NCBI RefSeq assembly: GCF_900115055.1
Contig: NZ_FOVD01000011.1
Span: 1 to 64,000, forward strand
Length of the DNA stretch: 64,000 nucleotides
Source: Chryseobacterium oleae
GTDB lineage: Bacteria; Bacteroidota; Bacteroidia; Flavobacteriales; Weeksellaceae
Reading direction: 5' to 3'
Each line of letters opens with the position of its first letter. Position 1 is the first letter of the stretch. Of this stretch, positions 38,401-48,900 are shown piece after piece. Under the pieces are notes generated by a model that was not told where the DNA came from, did no database searches, and was given only the letters and a program-made list of their open reading frames with translations. The position numbers and the translations under genes are program-made.

Positions 38401-39019
38401 AATACTCGGCGAAAAGATCTAAATTAAATGGATTCTCTAAATAAATTTGTAATTTATGAATGTTATCGAAATCAATCTCTAGACCATATTTATTTAAAAG
38501 TATGCTTTTAATTTGTTTGTCATTCAGGCTATCTAAGTAAACTGCCTTAAAATCTGGAAGCCTCGTGATATATTTTTCATAGATGTTGGTTCTACAACTT
38601 AGAAGAATTTTATAATCTAAGTTCTTTATTCTTCGTGAAAAAAGATCGAGTTCTGAAATGAAATCCTGGATATTTGAAATTTCATCAAGCCCATCAAATA
38701 TTAATATGAATTTTGGAAATTGATTTAAGTCTAAATTATTAATCAATTGTTCAATAGTTACAGAGGTTCTAAAACTTTTTATACTAATAAAAATTGGATA
38801 GCAACCCGTATTATCTTTTCTCTCCCATAATAAATCAACAAGCTGCAATAATTCTTCACTCTTGCCAATACCAGGATTGCCCAAAAGAATAATTCTATCA
38901 GTATCGTCAAGAAAATCAACAAGGATTCTCCTTTCACTTTCATTTACATATGAGAAAAAGTCTTCAAAACTGTCTGGTGTTTCTAAGACATACCTTTGTT
39001 CATAATAATTCTTACTCAT
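35453..39019 (-). CDS. NACHT-domain (STAND) NTPase with long helical C-terminus
   Basis: This 1188-residue protein is not a housekeeping protein. A NACHT-type P-loop NTPase spans about residues 35-330. Walker A is GNPGIGKS (47-54). Walker B is the NACHT form FILIFDGLDEI (104-114). A sensor-like ILLSCRTN follows, as does FRHKNFQEFFAAKYL, typical of the NACHT winged-helix end. The remaining 850 residues are Leu/Ile/Asn/Lys-rich and predicted helical, probably HEAT/ARM-like repeats acting as sensor. STAND proteins are known bacterial and eukaryotic immune switches. The phosphoesterase gene lies 2 bases upstream in the same direction. Very A+T-rich DNA suggests horizontal transfer. The function is inferred. 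Confidence 0.88.
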   Translation of the reverse strand: MSKNYYEQRYVLETPDSFEDFFSYVNESERRILVDFLDDTDRIILLGNPGIGKSEELLQLVDLLWERKDNTGCYPIFISIKSFRTSVTIEQLINNLDLNQFPKFILIFDGLDEISNIQDFISELDLFSRRIKNLDYKILLSCRTNIYEKYITRLPDFKAVYLDSLNDKQIKSILLNKYGLEIDFDNIHKLQIYLENPFNLDLFAEYYNEKNDFPKTQQEIWDLFILNELKKTKENLRKRYIIDIFHTINCLEIVSIANELMQQNFIEEQNLLDLLGYNDKQFFEELSLIQKNSNSNTLQFRHKNFQEFFAAKYLSKLTFEEILDYIKIPKIDRIKPTLFNTLTFLLNIIENSKYELLKDWLLNNEPEQLFYAEDNRISSELKNEIFENYFKEVCIEKGFWLGISSKIPISRLANFAQLDFLIAQYTNEQIIDRARLSALNILAYKKIPQERINEVKDMLISELYKHNDHFKSEILSTIRMLKFHENDHEYFEKIKNDFKGIQSREVLHELIVMCSDKNDVDSDFTTILEIIKNYFNQTNDNVLRGTGMYVEKILLNLNDLESIAKLFMVSLNPLNDFDFDTLRKKDVEEKIIDKIKLSDNSDDFVIKIIDFVLDNELYYNEENLLTKFVNVIKNRERVLKHIIDIHGLQTKNFFLIATLIQESSIEYLIEKYQNKELNIENNRDISYLRNWIFSDNRELAREFEQKFTEIGYIFEMQLKTDNEIAISKIEIESLIENNAKIIFDKEKLKVAIDDLFNQNNIELLSWEKYSQISTKWYKETNYHWFRNSVHDLIAKALRYNRKHDLSRDQIYSLIENNLFMLSFIKDAVKGDPKKNEELKNHLSIVNELVSNLTSETNLLDIIKFNENNTYTLTSNYTALENIYYFDFNFGIQNSKEFYLKTIQFSDIRNWSNENMLDFIRLRVDDDQAFNNKIIYNIKNEKLLFSPLQKHIEHAIDYRLSDVYSKIGELLLNNPSLLSKRALQAYFELIDNNLDFLKNCCADINSNLCWNVIDIIKEKHLDTEFILSIARKYLTSEKSDYLSKALNILFYCNQDDAIRIYFNNIKEIEKNLNVRDDGFPIEDVLYYNNLNEIPILKDFFYLIYEKENQDPFYLHYARRFFEDIVAVLSSFEEGYDKIQNVFKEIRDLLSPEQLVFFYVNSILEISNNSKINNSAKNIDFEKAKKMLKG

Positions 39020-39021
39020 GA

Positions 39022-40077
39022 TTATTCAAACTTTAGGTCTGATTTATTTATTTTATTTAATTTATTAGTATGTTCGTCGCCAGAAAAAGTATAAATAACA
39101 ATACCGTGCCCATCTTCAAGATCTGAATCAAACTCTCTTCTTTTCTTCATGAATTTTCTGAAGGTACCAGAAATATTTTTTGAATCAATATTTATATCAA
39201 TTATTCCGTATCCTGGTTGGTACTCTGATTCTCTTTCTTCTGGTTTGTCAAAAGTTGACCTTCCTCTAAAATATACAATTTCTTTGCCTGTTACTCGTTC
39301 AGATTTGTTTATACGTGTACTATGTTCATGTCCCATTAATATAAAATGGATATCAGTATTATATAAAAGGTCCTCGAACTTACTTCTTTCAGATTTGTGT
39401 AAATGTTCTAAATCATGGTGACATACAAGAAAATTAAAATGCGTTTTAGCTTTCTTAAACTCTAATAAACATCTATCAATTTGGTCTAAATCGAAAAAGT
39501 GATCTTTAACTAATCCTTCACCACAACGCCATGAATCATTTATTAAACCAATTCCAATTTTAATATCTCCATATTCATATACAAATGTAGACTCAAATTC
39601 AGAATATGTATACTTACCGCTAGCAATTGATTCTGCATGATATCTCTTTTCAAATGCTAAATATCTTTCCATTCTGTCAAGATTGAGAAAAGTATGGTTT
39701 TTACTAAATTCCCTACAAATCTTTGTTAGTGTTTCTGTACTCTTGGAATATTGTAAAAGCCCTGCTTCTAAAATTCTATTAATTTTTTTTCTTTCGATAT
39801 CATGATTACCTGCTATGAATAGTACGTTTCTTTTATCAAAAGGTAGATCCGAAGCGATTTTATCTATAAACTCTTCTTCAAAAACTTGATAAGGATCTGT
39901 ATGGCCGTCATTAATTAAAGAATCTCCCGCTTTATCAACCATATCACCTGATATCACAATTAGATCAATCGGTTGATATGATTTAAGATCCTTAATTAAT
40001 GCATCAATATAGTAATTCTGTAAATCGTCTAGATTTTCCCTAGATAAATGTATATCCGATAAATGTACAATGCGCAT
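39022..40077 (-). CDS. Calcineurin-like metallophosphoesterase, operon partner of NACHT NTPase
   Basis: A 351-residue protein of the calcineurin-like (MPE) phosphoesterase superfamily, which uses two metal ions to hydrolyse phosphoesters of nucleotides, nucleic acids or proteins. All metal-site motifs are intact and ordered: DxH (Asp8, His10), GD (44-45), GNHD (90-93), HH (220-221) and GHEH (249-252). No signal peptide is present, so it is cytoplasmic. It is first in the operon, 2 bases before the NACHT gene. The most economical reading is an effector enzyme (nuclease or nucleotide phosphatase) controlled by the NTPase sensor. A housekeeping phosphatase role is less likely in this island. Confidence 0.85.
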   Translation of the reverse strand: MRIVHLSDIHLSRENLDDLQNYYIDALIKDLKSYQPIDLIVISGDMVDKAGDSLINDGHTDPYQVFEEEFIDKIASDLPFDKRNVLFIAGNHDIERKKINRILEAGLLQYSKSTETLTKICREFSKNHTFLNLDRMERYLAFEKRYHAESIASGKYTYSEFESTFVYEYGDIKIGIGLINDSWRCGEGLVKDHFFDLDQIDRCLLEFKKAKTHFNFLVCHHDLEHLHKSERSKFEDLLYNTDIHFILMGHEHSTRINKSERVTGKEIVYFRGRSTFDKPEERESEYQPGYGIIDINIDSKNISGTFRKFMKKRREFDSDLEDGHGIVIYTFSGDEHTNKLNKINKSDLKFE

Positions 40078-40304
40078 TTTATGAGTTATGTTTTTTCATT
40101 CCAATACAAGACATTTGTTTAGTTATTAGAATTATAAATATAAGCACTGTTTATGAAAAAAATATACAAAATCTCTTTATTTTAATCCTTAAAGCAGAAA
40201 ATTAGTACAAATATGTAATTACTTAGAAACATGTCTACACAACTAAACTTAATAGAGGATTATGAAATAAGATATTTCTTGTTTTATAGTAAAAGTTTTT
40301 AACT

Positions 40305-40312
40305 TACATTTG
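40305..40312 (+). promoter_or_regulatory. -7 box before the 82-residue gene
   Basis: TACATTTG matches TAnnTTTG exactly and lies 20 bases before the ATG at 40333. The region 40078-40304 otherwise shows no gene. No convincing -7 box for the leftward operon was found. Confidence 0.5.
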
Positions 40313-40332
40313 GATTATAAACAAAAACGGTT

Positions 40333-40581
40333 ATGGAAAAGGAAAATTTTGAATTTAAAAACTATATTTTTCAAAAAGGCTTTGAAAAAGTAGATGAAAC
40401 TAATTTTGTATATAAAGTTTCAAATGATTATGAAGTAAATTTATATATTGAACAGGGAGATTATATAATCCCAGTTTCTCCGGATTTAGAGTTCAGAAAA
40501 GAAATTCCTAAAAATGAAAAGCAGGCAGAAAAAGAGTTTGCAGTAATTAGTGAAGTCTTAAAAATAAGCTTAAATAAATAA
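40333..40581 (+). CDS. Small acidic protein of unknown function
   Basis: An 82-residue soluble protein with alternating charged and aromatic residues (MEKENFEFKNYIFQKGFEKV start) and no signal peptide. No family was recognised. It has its own -7 box and diverges from the phosphoesterase-NACHT operon, so it may be an accessory member of that island or unrelated. The size and mixed alpha/beta look resemble small immunity or regulatory proteins, but nothing in the sequence settles this. Confidence 0.6.
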   Translation: MEKENFEFKNYIFQKGFEKVDETNFVYKVSNDYEVNLYIEQGDYIIPVSPDLEFRKEIPKNEKQAEKEFAVISEVLKISLNK

Positions 40582-41414
40582 ACTTATTAAAATAAGAATT
40601 GAATTTGAAAAGTAAAGATTTCTTAATTTTCACGTAGCTAATTTTTTAATTATGATCAAAAAAATGTCAAAGCATTCTTAATGATTTGCAACTATTTTCA
40701 CTCTATAAATAATTATGAATTAAAAATTACGGCCTGCTTGTTAAAATGCAACATCACTACGAAATTAGAGAGATTAATGCATTGAAAAAAAACAAATCTA
40801 TATTTAAGGAATTTAAATATTTCTAGAATTGATTCCTCATACTACCAATAGGACATAATCATATTCAACTTTAAATCAGTGTTTATTAGTAGCGTAAGCT
40901 GGAATAGTTGCGGAAAAAATAAACTACATGAAGAAGTTAGGAGCTCATTCGCAACTTTGAAAGTCCTGACGTCCTAACAAAGTTGCTGCTTCGCTCTGTG
41001 AGACTTTTTGGGTTGGTACTTTAGACATGAAATTTTTGTTTTAAAATTTTCTGACACCCTATAACCATCATTAAGTTTTTCTATTTGTGGGAAGCATTCG
41101 CGTAGATTTTTAGTTTAAATTATTTTTTTCTTCTATATAATTCTCAAGGCATTCCAAATAATTTTTGTGTCTTTTTTTTTGTATAAAAACTTTCCTCTGC
41201 TTTTCTGTATTTAATTCTCTAATTGAAGCAAATGCGACATGATTTGTCGCTTTGCACTAGTAGATTTGCATAAAAGAGTCAAAAAATTAAAAAGAAAACA
41301 CACAGATGAGTGATAAAATTCATATTAAATCACCTTAATATGAAACAAGATATATGTTAAAAAATGTTAAATTCGCAAAATTAAAATTAATACTTACTCA
41401 AAAGAAAACATAGA
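40582..41414. other. 833-base region without a convincing gene
   Basis: A+T-rich sequence between the small gene and the Rhs operon. The clearest structure is an inverted repeat, GCAACTTTG (40951-40959) and CAAAGTTGC (40978-40986), with an 18-base loop. On the minus strand an open stretch without a start, ending at 41112-41110, translates to a Lys/Glu-rich tail (QKKRHKNYLECLENYIEEK). It may be the end of a decayed gene. A 27-codon minus-strand frame at 41028-40945 is unsupported. No RNA gene was recognised. Confidence 0.5.
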
Positions 41415-43016
41415 ATGAAAAAACTTTACTTCGGTGCATATACTTTATGTACAGTTTTAGGTGTGTCAGCACAGGATGTTGCCTGGCAAAAAGAGATTAA
41501 GTCTTCTACGCAGAATTTTCTAAGTCAGATTACCACAACTATTGATCAGCAATATCTTATTTCGGGAAGCTCGATTCAAATGAGTAAGCTTCAGACTGAA
41601 GGTAGTAAGCAAAATAACGGCTACGATTTCCACTTAATTAAACTCAATCAGCAGGGTGAGCAGGTTTGGGAAAAATATTTCTCAGGACAGAATCACGATT
41701 ATCTGTCAGCTTCTGTAGCCACTCAAGAAGGAGGTTTCCTTCTGTCCGGAACTTCTTATTCCGGGAAAGGACTGGATAAAAAAGAAGATTCAAAAGGTGG
41801 ATCTGATATCTGGCTGATCAGAATTAATGAATTCGGAGATGAGCTTTGGCAGAAAACATTGGGAGGTTCTTCTGATGAGGAAGCCAGGTCAGTTATTCAA
41901 ACTACGGATCTTGGATTTTTTGTCGCCGGAAATGTTCAAAACTCATCTAAAGGGTACGGTTCAAAAGATGTCTGGGTTTCAAGACTGGACAAAAACGGAA
42001 AAATCCTATCTGAAACTGTTTTGGGAGGAAAAGGTCTGGACGAAGTGGAGAAGATGATTACTACGAAAGATGGAGGCGCATTGTTGGGAATTTACTCGAG
42101 AAGTTCCGAGATCCGCGCTTCGGGTTCCACAGATAAGTCGTCTTCGGCATCCTCATATCCTGTATCCCGAACCGCTAAGTCTACGGATAATTTCGGAGAG
42201 GGAGATTACTGGATCGTCAAGCTTGACAAAAACGGAAAAGTAGAATGGGAAAAGAACTTTGGAGGAAAAGGTGATGATCACATCAGAACTTTAGCCCTAA
42301 CATCAGCAGGATATATAATTGGTGGAGAATCCAGATCTGAAAGGTCAGGAAACAAAACGGTAGGTATTGAAGAAGGAACAGACCTTTGGCTTATTTCTTT
42401 AAATGAAAGAGGTGATGAGATATGGCAGAAATCTTTCAATTTCAAGAACCGGGATATCCTGATGGGAATGAGTGTCCTTCATTCAGCAGATGACAAATCT
42501 TCAAAAGGGATTCTTTTAGGCGGTTATACGCAGGCAGAAGGAAGGATAGAAACAGATGATGAAACATTCTGGATGCTGTACCTGAATCAGGACGGAAATG
42601 AAGAGTGGAGAAAATATGTGAAAGGAGAATCCAGGAAGAAAGAAGAAAGACTTTCAGATATTAAATTAAATAAGGATGGTTCTATCATTCTGGCAGGAAC
42701 CAGCGCTGAAGAGCTTGGAAAAGAGAACTGGAAGATTGTAAAGCTTGGAGACAGCCAGATCAATAAATTAATTGAAAAACAAGACATCAAGATCTACCCG
42801 AATCCGGTTTCAGACTATGCTTACGTAGAAATAGGCTTTGAATTTAAAGAAGCAGATATTATGCTGTATGATATGGGTGGAAGACAGCTTCAGAGCTTGA
42901 AGACGAAGAATAAAGTGACGAAGATCAATACTCAGAATTTGATTCAGGGGGCTTATCTGGTGATGATAAAAACGGATACGAATAAAACGGCAAATGCAAA
43001 ATTAATTAAGAAATAA
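41415..43016 (+). CDS. T9SS-secreted beta-propeller-like protein
   Basis: A 533-residue secreted protein with signal peptide (MKKLYFGAYTLCTVLGVSAQ) and a C-terminal type A sorting domain for the type IX secretion system (DIKIYPNPVSDYAYVEI through AKLIKK, about residues 455-533). The body has five or more repeats of the form D-x-W-x-x-x-L/I-(D/N)-x-x-G-x-x-x-W-x-K-x-(L/F)-G-G, as in DIWLIRINEFGDELWQKTLG, which suggests a beta-propeller. It is first in an operon with two Rhs-type genes (11-base gaps), so it may help display or export the Rhs complex. That link is inferred. Confidence 0.85.
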   Translation: MKKLYFGAYTLCTVLGVSAQDVAWQKEIKSSTQNFLSQITTTIDQQYLISGSSIQMSKLQTEGSKQNNGYDFHLIKLNQQGEQVWEKYFSGQNHDYLSASVATQEGGFLLSGTSYSGKGLDKKEDSKGGSDIWLIRINEFGDELWQKTLGGSSDEEARSVIQTTDLGFFVAGNVQNSSKGYGSKDVWVSRLDKNGKILSETVLGGKGLDEVEKMITTKDGGALLGIYSRSSEIRASGSTDKSSSASSYPVSRTAKSTDNFGEGDYWIVKLDKNGKVEWEKNFGGKGDDHIRTLALTSAGYIIGGESRSERSGNKTVGIEEGTDLWLISLNERGDEIWQKSFNFKNRDILMGMSVLHSADDKSSKGILLGGYTQAEGRIETDDETFWMLYLNQDGNEEWRKYVKGESRKKEERLSDIKLNKDGSIILAGTSAEELGKENWKIVKLGDSQINKLIEKQDIKIYPNPVSDYAYVEIGFEFKEADIMLYDMGGRQLQSLKTKNKVTKINTQNLIQGAYLVMIKTDTNKTANAKLIKK

Positions 43017-43027
43017 AAACTCAAATC

Positions 43028-45958
43028 ATGAATACATTTAATTGGAAGATAGAATACATATTTTTCTTTCTGATATTTTTAGTTACAAATTTATATAGCC
43101 AGCAGAGTTTAGGTGAAGGAACTTCATCTCCAATAGCTTCACCTGCTATGGCTTCTATGGCTGCTTATGCAGACAGCCCTGTTAATCAGATAACTGGCCT
43201 TCCTAACATTAATATCCCGTTAATAGACGTCCCAATGCAGGATGAAAACGTTAAAAGTGGTTTTAGCCTAAGTTATAATCCCATGCATGTTGAAAATATT
43301 TATTATCCAGCAAGTGATGTAGGAGCAGGATGGACTTTATTCGGAGGAAGTGTAATATATAAAAAAGTAGTTGATCTCTTGGATGAAACCTATGATGACA
43401 TCAATAAACCAAATTATAAAAAAAATATTTTTGACGATTATTACTACTATAATTTGCCAGGAGCATCAGGGAAGTTTCAAATAAAAAGGGATACGATCAA
43501 TAATACATTCAGCCTCATTAATCTGTCTCCAAACAGTTTGAAATTCGAATATGAAAAAGAAAGCAATAATGCCACTTTAAAAATTAAGAACTTTACCATT
43601 ACAGACGGCAAAGGTTATCAATTTATTTTTAATGATTTCGACTCTGAAACAAGAGATTATGGAGGTCTAGACGGCGGAAGCAGATATAAATCAGCTTACT
43701 TTTTAAGTAAAATAACAAGCCCAAAAGGAAGGATACTTGCATCCTATATTTATGACAAAAGATCTAAAAAAATTCCTTCAACAGAAGTGCTGTTGTATCA
43801 ATATTGTAAACTGAAAACTATAGAAACTGATTTGGGCAAGGTTATTCTTGATTACCAGTTTGATGAAAGTCTGGCGGAAACTCCAAATGATTTATATAGT
43901 TTACAGAAAATTACCTTGAAAAATTCACTAGATCAAATTATCAACACCTACACTTTTAACTATATAAAGTCAGGACATCCTTATGATGTTAAAGATAAAA
44001 AAAGGTTACTTGCTTCTATTATAAAGAATAATAAAAATGAACAAAAAATTGAACAGACTTCTTTTATATATAATCAAGAATCTACACTTGCTCCTTCTTT
44101 TAATGACTATGGAAACAACCTCTGTGAGTACTATTCCATTATTTATCAAGATTCCTATTATTATAACAACTATAAATTCGTTAACGTATTAGAAAAGATT
44201 ATTACTCCGTCAGGGGGTGTGACAAGTTATGATTACGGATATCATGAATATTTTGAAGATCATAATACTTCTGAATACAAAGATTTGTTATTGACCAATT
44301 TTGTAAATCCCGATCTACAGAGTGTCAGTTCCCAAATTAAACCTTATGATACGACACAATCTAACATTTACACCTTTACGGTTACTGGACCTCTTGGGAA
44401 AATGGTAACTTTTAGGTTAAACTTTGTTGATATTGGCTATCATGAAGAGATGGAGCCATCAACAGAGAGCCCAGATCCGAATAATCCTATACCCGGCTCC
44501 GAACCATTTTATACCAACTTTAAAATTAAAAACAGTAATGGAGAAGTTCTAAACGGTGCCAGCTGTACTTTTGGAGCAGGTGAAACAGATAAAACATATA
44601 AAGGCTACCCCGGAACTTACACCATAGAAATAACGGGAACAGGAAAAGGTTACGGAAGTTATATACTGAATGAAATGCATGTTTCTTCTCCCCCTCCATA
44701 TCGGAATGTTAGAAAAACACTTCTTATGGGGCCTCGTCTTAAAAGTGTGAAATCATATACAGGAATTAATGAAAGCACTCCTGCAAAAACATATATGTAC
44801 AATTATGATAATGAAGACGGAACAGGTTCTAGCGGTTTTGTTTTTTATGACGAAACAGATACTGACATTGCTAACGAGCCTTATATCATGTATAAGAATG
44901 TAAAAGTATCTGAACCTGAAAATGGATACATAAGATCAACTTACATTATTCCCACTGATTATCCTAAATATATGAATGGGGGAACTCAGTTATACCCCAA
45001 ATGGTATTATCCTTACTATAATATTACCAAAGGAGGACTGATCTCAAAAAAAGAAATCTATAATGAGCAGAACCAGCTGTTAAATTCTCAGAATTTTACT
45101 TATGATTTTGGAGAGTATAGTGACAATACATACCAGTTTTATATCAAAAGTAGTCCATATACTTCAAAACCCGCTTACGTAAAAAAAGTTTCTACAGACA
45201 ATAAAGACTTTATGAAAAATGGGGGATTGGTTGTAAATAAAAGAGAATCTGTAATCAATGTTTCTAATTTTCAGCCTGAAAAAACAATAGAAACAACAGC
45301 AGATGGAGATATCATAGAAAAACAGTTTGCCTATCCAACGGGAACTTCTGGCTATACCCAACTTGAAAATGCCCATATTATTTCGAATTCCGTTCAGACT
45401 GTTGAGAAAAAAAATGGAAAAGTTATCTCGTCCTCACAGGTTAAATTTGAGAATAACAATCTTCTACCAACATCTGTGAACTCTATAAATCCAAATGATA
45501 ATAGTACAAAAACAGCATTAAAGTATGATCAATACGACACAAAGGATAATATTCGTCAGTATACAGCCGTATCAGATGAAAGTACAGGAAAGGGCATCAC
45601 GACAACAATCATATGGGGATATAACGATACAATGCCTATTGCTAAGATAGAAGGTGCCTCATTAACTGATATAGCAGGTCTTGCAGATGAAATCATATCA
45701 AAATCCAATCTTGATAAAGATGAGGCTTCCGAGACTGATCTTATTAATACTTTAGATATTTTCAGAACTAATACTGCATTAAAAAAATTCCTGATTACCA
45801 CTTATACTTATGATCCTTTGATCGGAGTTACAACGGTTACCCCGCCTAATGGCATGAGAGAGATCTATAAGTATGACCGAAACAATAAGCTACAAGCCAT
45901 TGTTAATGTCAACGGAAATATTATTAAGGAGTACAAATACAATATGAAACAGCCATAA
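43028..45958 (+). CDS. Rhs-associated secreted protein, N-terminal cocoon partner
   Basis: A 976-residue protein with an N-terminal signal anchor or peptide (IFFFLIFLVTNLYSQ). It starts with a conserved block, SPAMASMAAYADSPVNQITG, and is rich in Tyr, Asn and Gly, with many YxYD-type beta-hairpins. The last 60 residues contain true YD/Rhs-type repeats (YKYDRNNKLQAIVNVNGNI). It directly precedes the main Rhs gene by 11 bases. The pair resembles the division of Rhs shells into two chains, as for TcB/TcC proteins, but here both chains carry Sec signals. No enzymatic motif was seen. Confidence 0.75.
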   Translation: MNTFNWKIEYIFFFLIFLVTNLYSQQSLGEGTSSPIASPAMASMAAYADSPVNQITGLPNINIPLIDVPMQDENVKSGFSLSYNPMHVENIYYPASDVGAGWTLFGGSVIYKKVVDLLDETYDDINKPNYKKNIFDDYYYYNLPGASGKFQIKRDTINNTFSLINLSPNSLKFEYEKESNNATLKIKNFTITDGKGYQFIFNDFDSETRDYGGLDGGSRYKSAYFLSKITSPKGRILASYIYDKRSKKIPSTEVLLYQYCKLKTIETDLGKVILDYQFDESLAETPNDLYSLQKITLKNSLDQIINTYTFNYIKSGHPYDVKDKKRLLASIIKNNKNEQKIEQTSFIYNQESTLAPSFNDYGNNLCEYYSIIYQDSYYYNNYKFVNVLEKIITPSGGVTSYDYGYHEYFEDHNTSEYKDLLLTNFVNPDLQSVSSQIKPYDTTQSNIYTFTVTGPLGKMVTFRLNFVDIGYHEEMEPSTESPDPNNPIPGSEPFYTNFKIKNSNGEVLNGASCTFGAGETDKTYKGYPGTYTIEITGTGKGYGSYILNEMHVSSPPPYRNVRKTLLMGPRLKSVKSYTGINESTPAKTYMYNYDNEDGTGSSGFVFYDETDTDIANEPYIMYKNVKVSEPENGYIRSTYIIPTDYPKYMNGGTQLYPKWYYPYYNITKGGLISKKEIYNEQNQLLNSQNFTYDFGEYSDNTYQFYIKSSPYTSKPAYVKKVSTDNKDFMKNGGLVVNKRESVINVSNFQPEKTIETTADGDIIEKQFAYPTGTSGYTQLENAHIISNSVQTVEKKNGKVISSSQVKFENNNLLPTSVNSINPNDNSTKTALKYDQYDTKDNIRQYTAVSDESTGKGITTTIIWGYNDTMPIAKIEGASLTDIAGLADEIISKSNLDKDEASETDLINTLDIFRTNTALKKFLITTYTYDPLIGVTTVTPPNGMREIYKYDRNNKLQAIVNVNGNIIKEYKYNMKQP

Positions 45959-45969
45959 AAACAGAGATC

Positions 45970-48900
45970 ATGAAAAAAACATCAATACTTATATACTTTC
46001 TTATGTCAGCTTTGTTTTATGCACAGAGTTTGACCAATACGGAAAACTATACCTACAGCAGGACCTATCTAGAGCCGGTTACCAGCGAACAAACTGGTGC
46101 TAAGCAGATGCAGACGGTTCAGTACTTTGATGGATTGGGAAGAAATATTCAGAACATTTCAGTAAAGGGGTCTCCAACAGGAAAAGATGTTGTAGTCCCT
46201 GTATCCTATGATCATCTGGGAAAGCCATCAAAAAGCTATCTACCTCTTCCTGTTGATTCACAAAATGGCGCCTATATGCCTAATGTGGGAGAAAATTCAG
46301 TCAATACTTACTACAATGTTTCCAACGCCTTTTCTGAAGTAGCTTACGAAAATTCGCCATTGGGAAGAATTGAGAAAAATGCAGCACCAGGAACAGAATG
46401 GCAGCTTAGCGGAGGTCATACACAAAAAGCTGAGTTCTTATCCAATTCAGCCAATGAAGTGAAAAGATTCAAAGCTACAATTACATGGAACGCTTCTTCA
46501 CAGCTCAATGATGCAGGACTGAGTTTTGCAGCCAATGACACATATACAACCAATGGATATTACAATGCCAATACGTTATATAAATCAGTGGTTAAAGATG
46601 AAGACGGAAATGAGTCTCTTTCTTTTACCAATTCATTAGGACAGACTATTTTAGTGAGAACAATCAATATTAAAGAAACCGGGACTATTGAAAATCTTGA
46701 TACTTATTATGTATATGATGATTTTGGGAATCTTTCTTTTATAATTCCTCCTAAGGCAGCTGTCATCACTACGGATGCAGAAATTCAGCCGGTGCTGAGC
46801 AGCCTATGTTACGTGTATCTATATGATAAATACAACAGGCTTGCAGAAAAGAAGCTGCCTGGAAAAGGCTGGGAATATTTTGTGTATGATAAGCAAAACA
46901 GGATAGTAGCGGTACAGGATGCCAATCTTCAGAAAAATGAACAATGGTTGTACACGAAATTTGACAGTTTTGGAAGAATTGCATTTACCGGAATTAATTC
47001 AGGTGGAAGCAGAAATACTGAGCAGGGCATTGCAGAAGCTTACGGAACTAATAATGTAACTAGAACTTCAGATGCTTTCTTTAACAGGGAAGGAATGGAC
47101 GTCTATTATGACCCTAATGGTACTTATCCTGGTGTTGGATGGGTAAAGCTTTTGTCTGTAAATTATTATGATGAATACCCTGAAGGTACACCTCAACGCC
47201 CTGATCAGATACAAAACCACCCAGTCCTGGGTTCAGTTCCCTCTCTTATTATTTCAAATGGCTTGTCGTCTAAAAGGGACATCAAAACTTTTCCTACAGC
47301 AAGCTACGTAAAAAATATTGAAAATGACAGCTGGTCTTCGGCAGTTGTATGGTATGATCAATTGGGAAGACCTATTGGAACCTACAGTAAAAATCATTTG
47401 GGTGGCTTTACAAAAACTGAGGCTTTATTAGACTTTACAGGTAAGACTCAGTTGGCTTATACATACCATTCAAAAAATACGGCCAATACAGAAGTAACGG
47501 TTAAAGACAGGTATACTTACAGTCCGCAGGGATATTTACTTAAACACTATCAACAGGTTGATGGTGCGTTGGAAGAGCTGCTTTCCGATTATTCATATAA
47601 TGACTTAGGGCAGGTTATTAATAAGAAAGTGGGCAATAATCTGCAGAGTATAGATTATACTTATAACATTAGGGGATGGCTTACTGGAATCAACTCTGCC
47701 GATATAAATAATATGGGAAGCAAGCTTTTCTCCTACAAAATAAAGTATAATACGGTAGAAGGAGCAGAAACCCCTAACAATGACTACCCAGGACTGAAAG
47801 TAAAACCCAAAAATAATGGAAGTATTTCAGAAGTAGACTGGAAAATTTCAGGTGAAAATGTATTGAAAAGATATGGTTACAGTTATGATGGGGCAGAAAG
47901 GTTGCGAGCCGGTTTTTACCAGAATGAAACCAACCCTTATCTCAAAGAATATAATGAGATTGTGGATTATGACAAAAACGGAAATATTACCACTCTAAAA
48001 AGGACCGCAAACTCTCCTTCCGGTACTGCAATAGCTATAGATGACCTTACTTATACGTATGATGGCAACAGGTTAAGCAATGTATCGGACAGTTCACAAA
48101 ACTATGCGGGGTATCCTTCTGTATCCGGAAACCCTATAGATTATGATAGTAATGGCAATATGACCAGTCAGAAGGACAAGGGAATATTACAGATGAAATA
48201 TAATCATCTTAACCTTCCTTCTTCTGTCATTTATAATAGGTCCTATATCATCCAGGAAGAGAACGGTGTTTCTGCAAAAAGAAATTACAACACCCAATAC
48301 ACCTATAGTGCAGACGGAACAAAACTGAAAGCAGAATACACCTATTTTGCCAACAGAACACAAATGGAGATCAAGAGAATTACAGAGTATCTGGGTGGTT
48401 TTCAGTACGAGGATGATGGACTCCAGTTTTTGTCCAATGAAGAGGGGTATTATGATTATATTCAAAAAAGATATGTTTATAACTATATTGACCATCTTGG
48501 AAATATAAGAGTAAGTTATGCCAGGAATGCCAGTGGAAGCGCAGAGATTATTGATGAAAATCACTATTATCCCTTCGGGTTAAGGCACAGTCCTTCTTCT
48601 TTGGTAACTAATGCTTACCGCAAAAAATATAACGGCAAAGAGCTTCAGGAAAGTGGTATGCTGGATTACGGATGGAGACAATATATGCCGGAATTGGGCA
48701 GATGGAATGGTATGGACCAGCTTTCAGAAAGCTATCACTTTGCTTCTCCTTATGCTTATGTTATGAATAATCCGGTGATGAAATATGATCCGGATGGCAG
48801 GGTGAGTATGGACTTCTTTGATTCATTTTGGCAAAATACTCCAAATGGAACTAACTCTTTTTGGGCAAATGATGGTGGAGGTTTTGTAAGTTATGATGGC

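Noticed and set aside
40945..41028. Minus-strand frame of 27 codons (MSKVPTQKVS)
   Set aside because: Half of it is the inverted repeat at 40951-40986, and there is no sign of conservation or expression.
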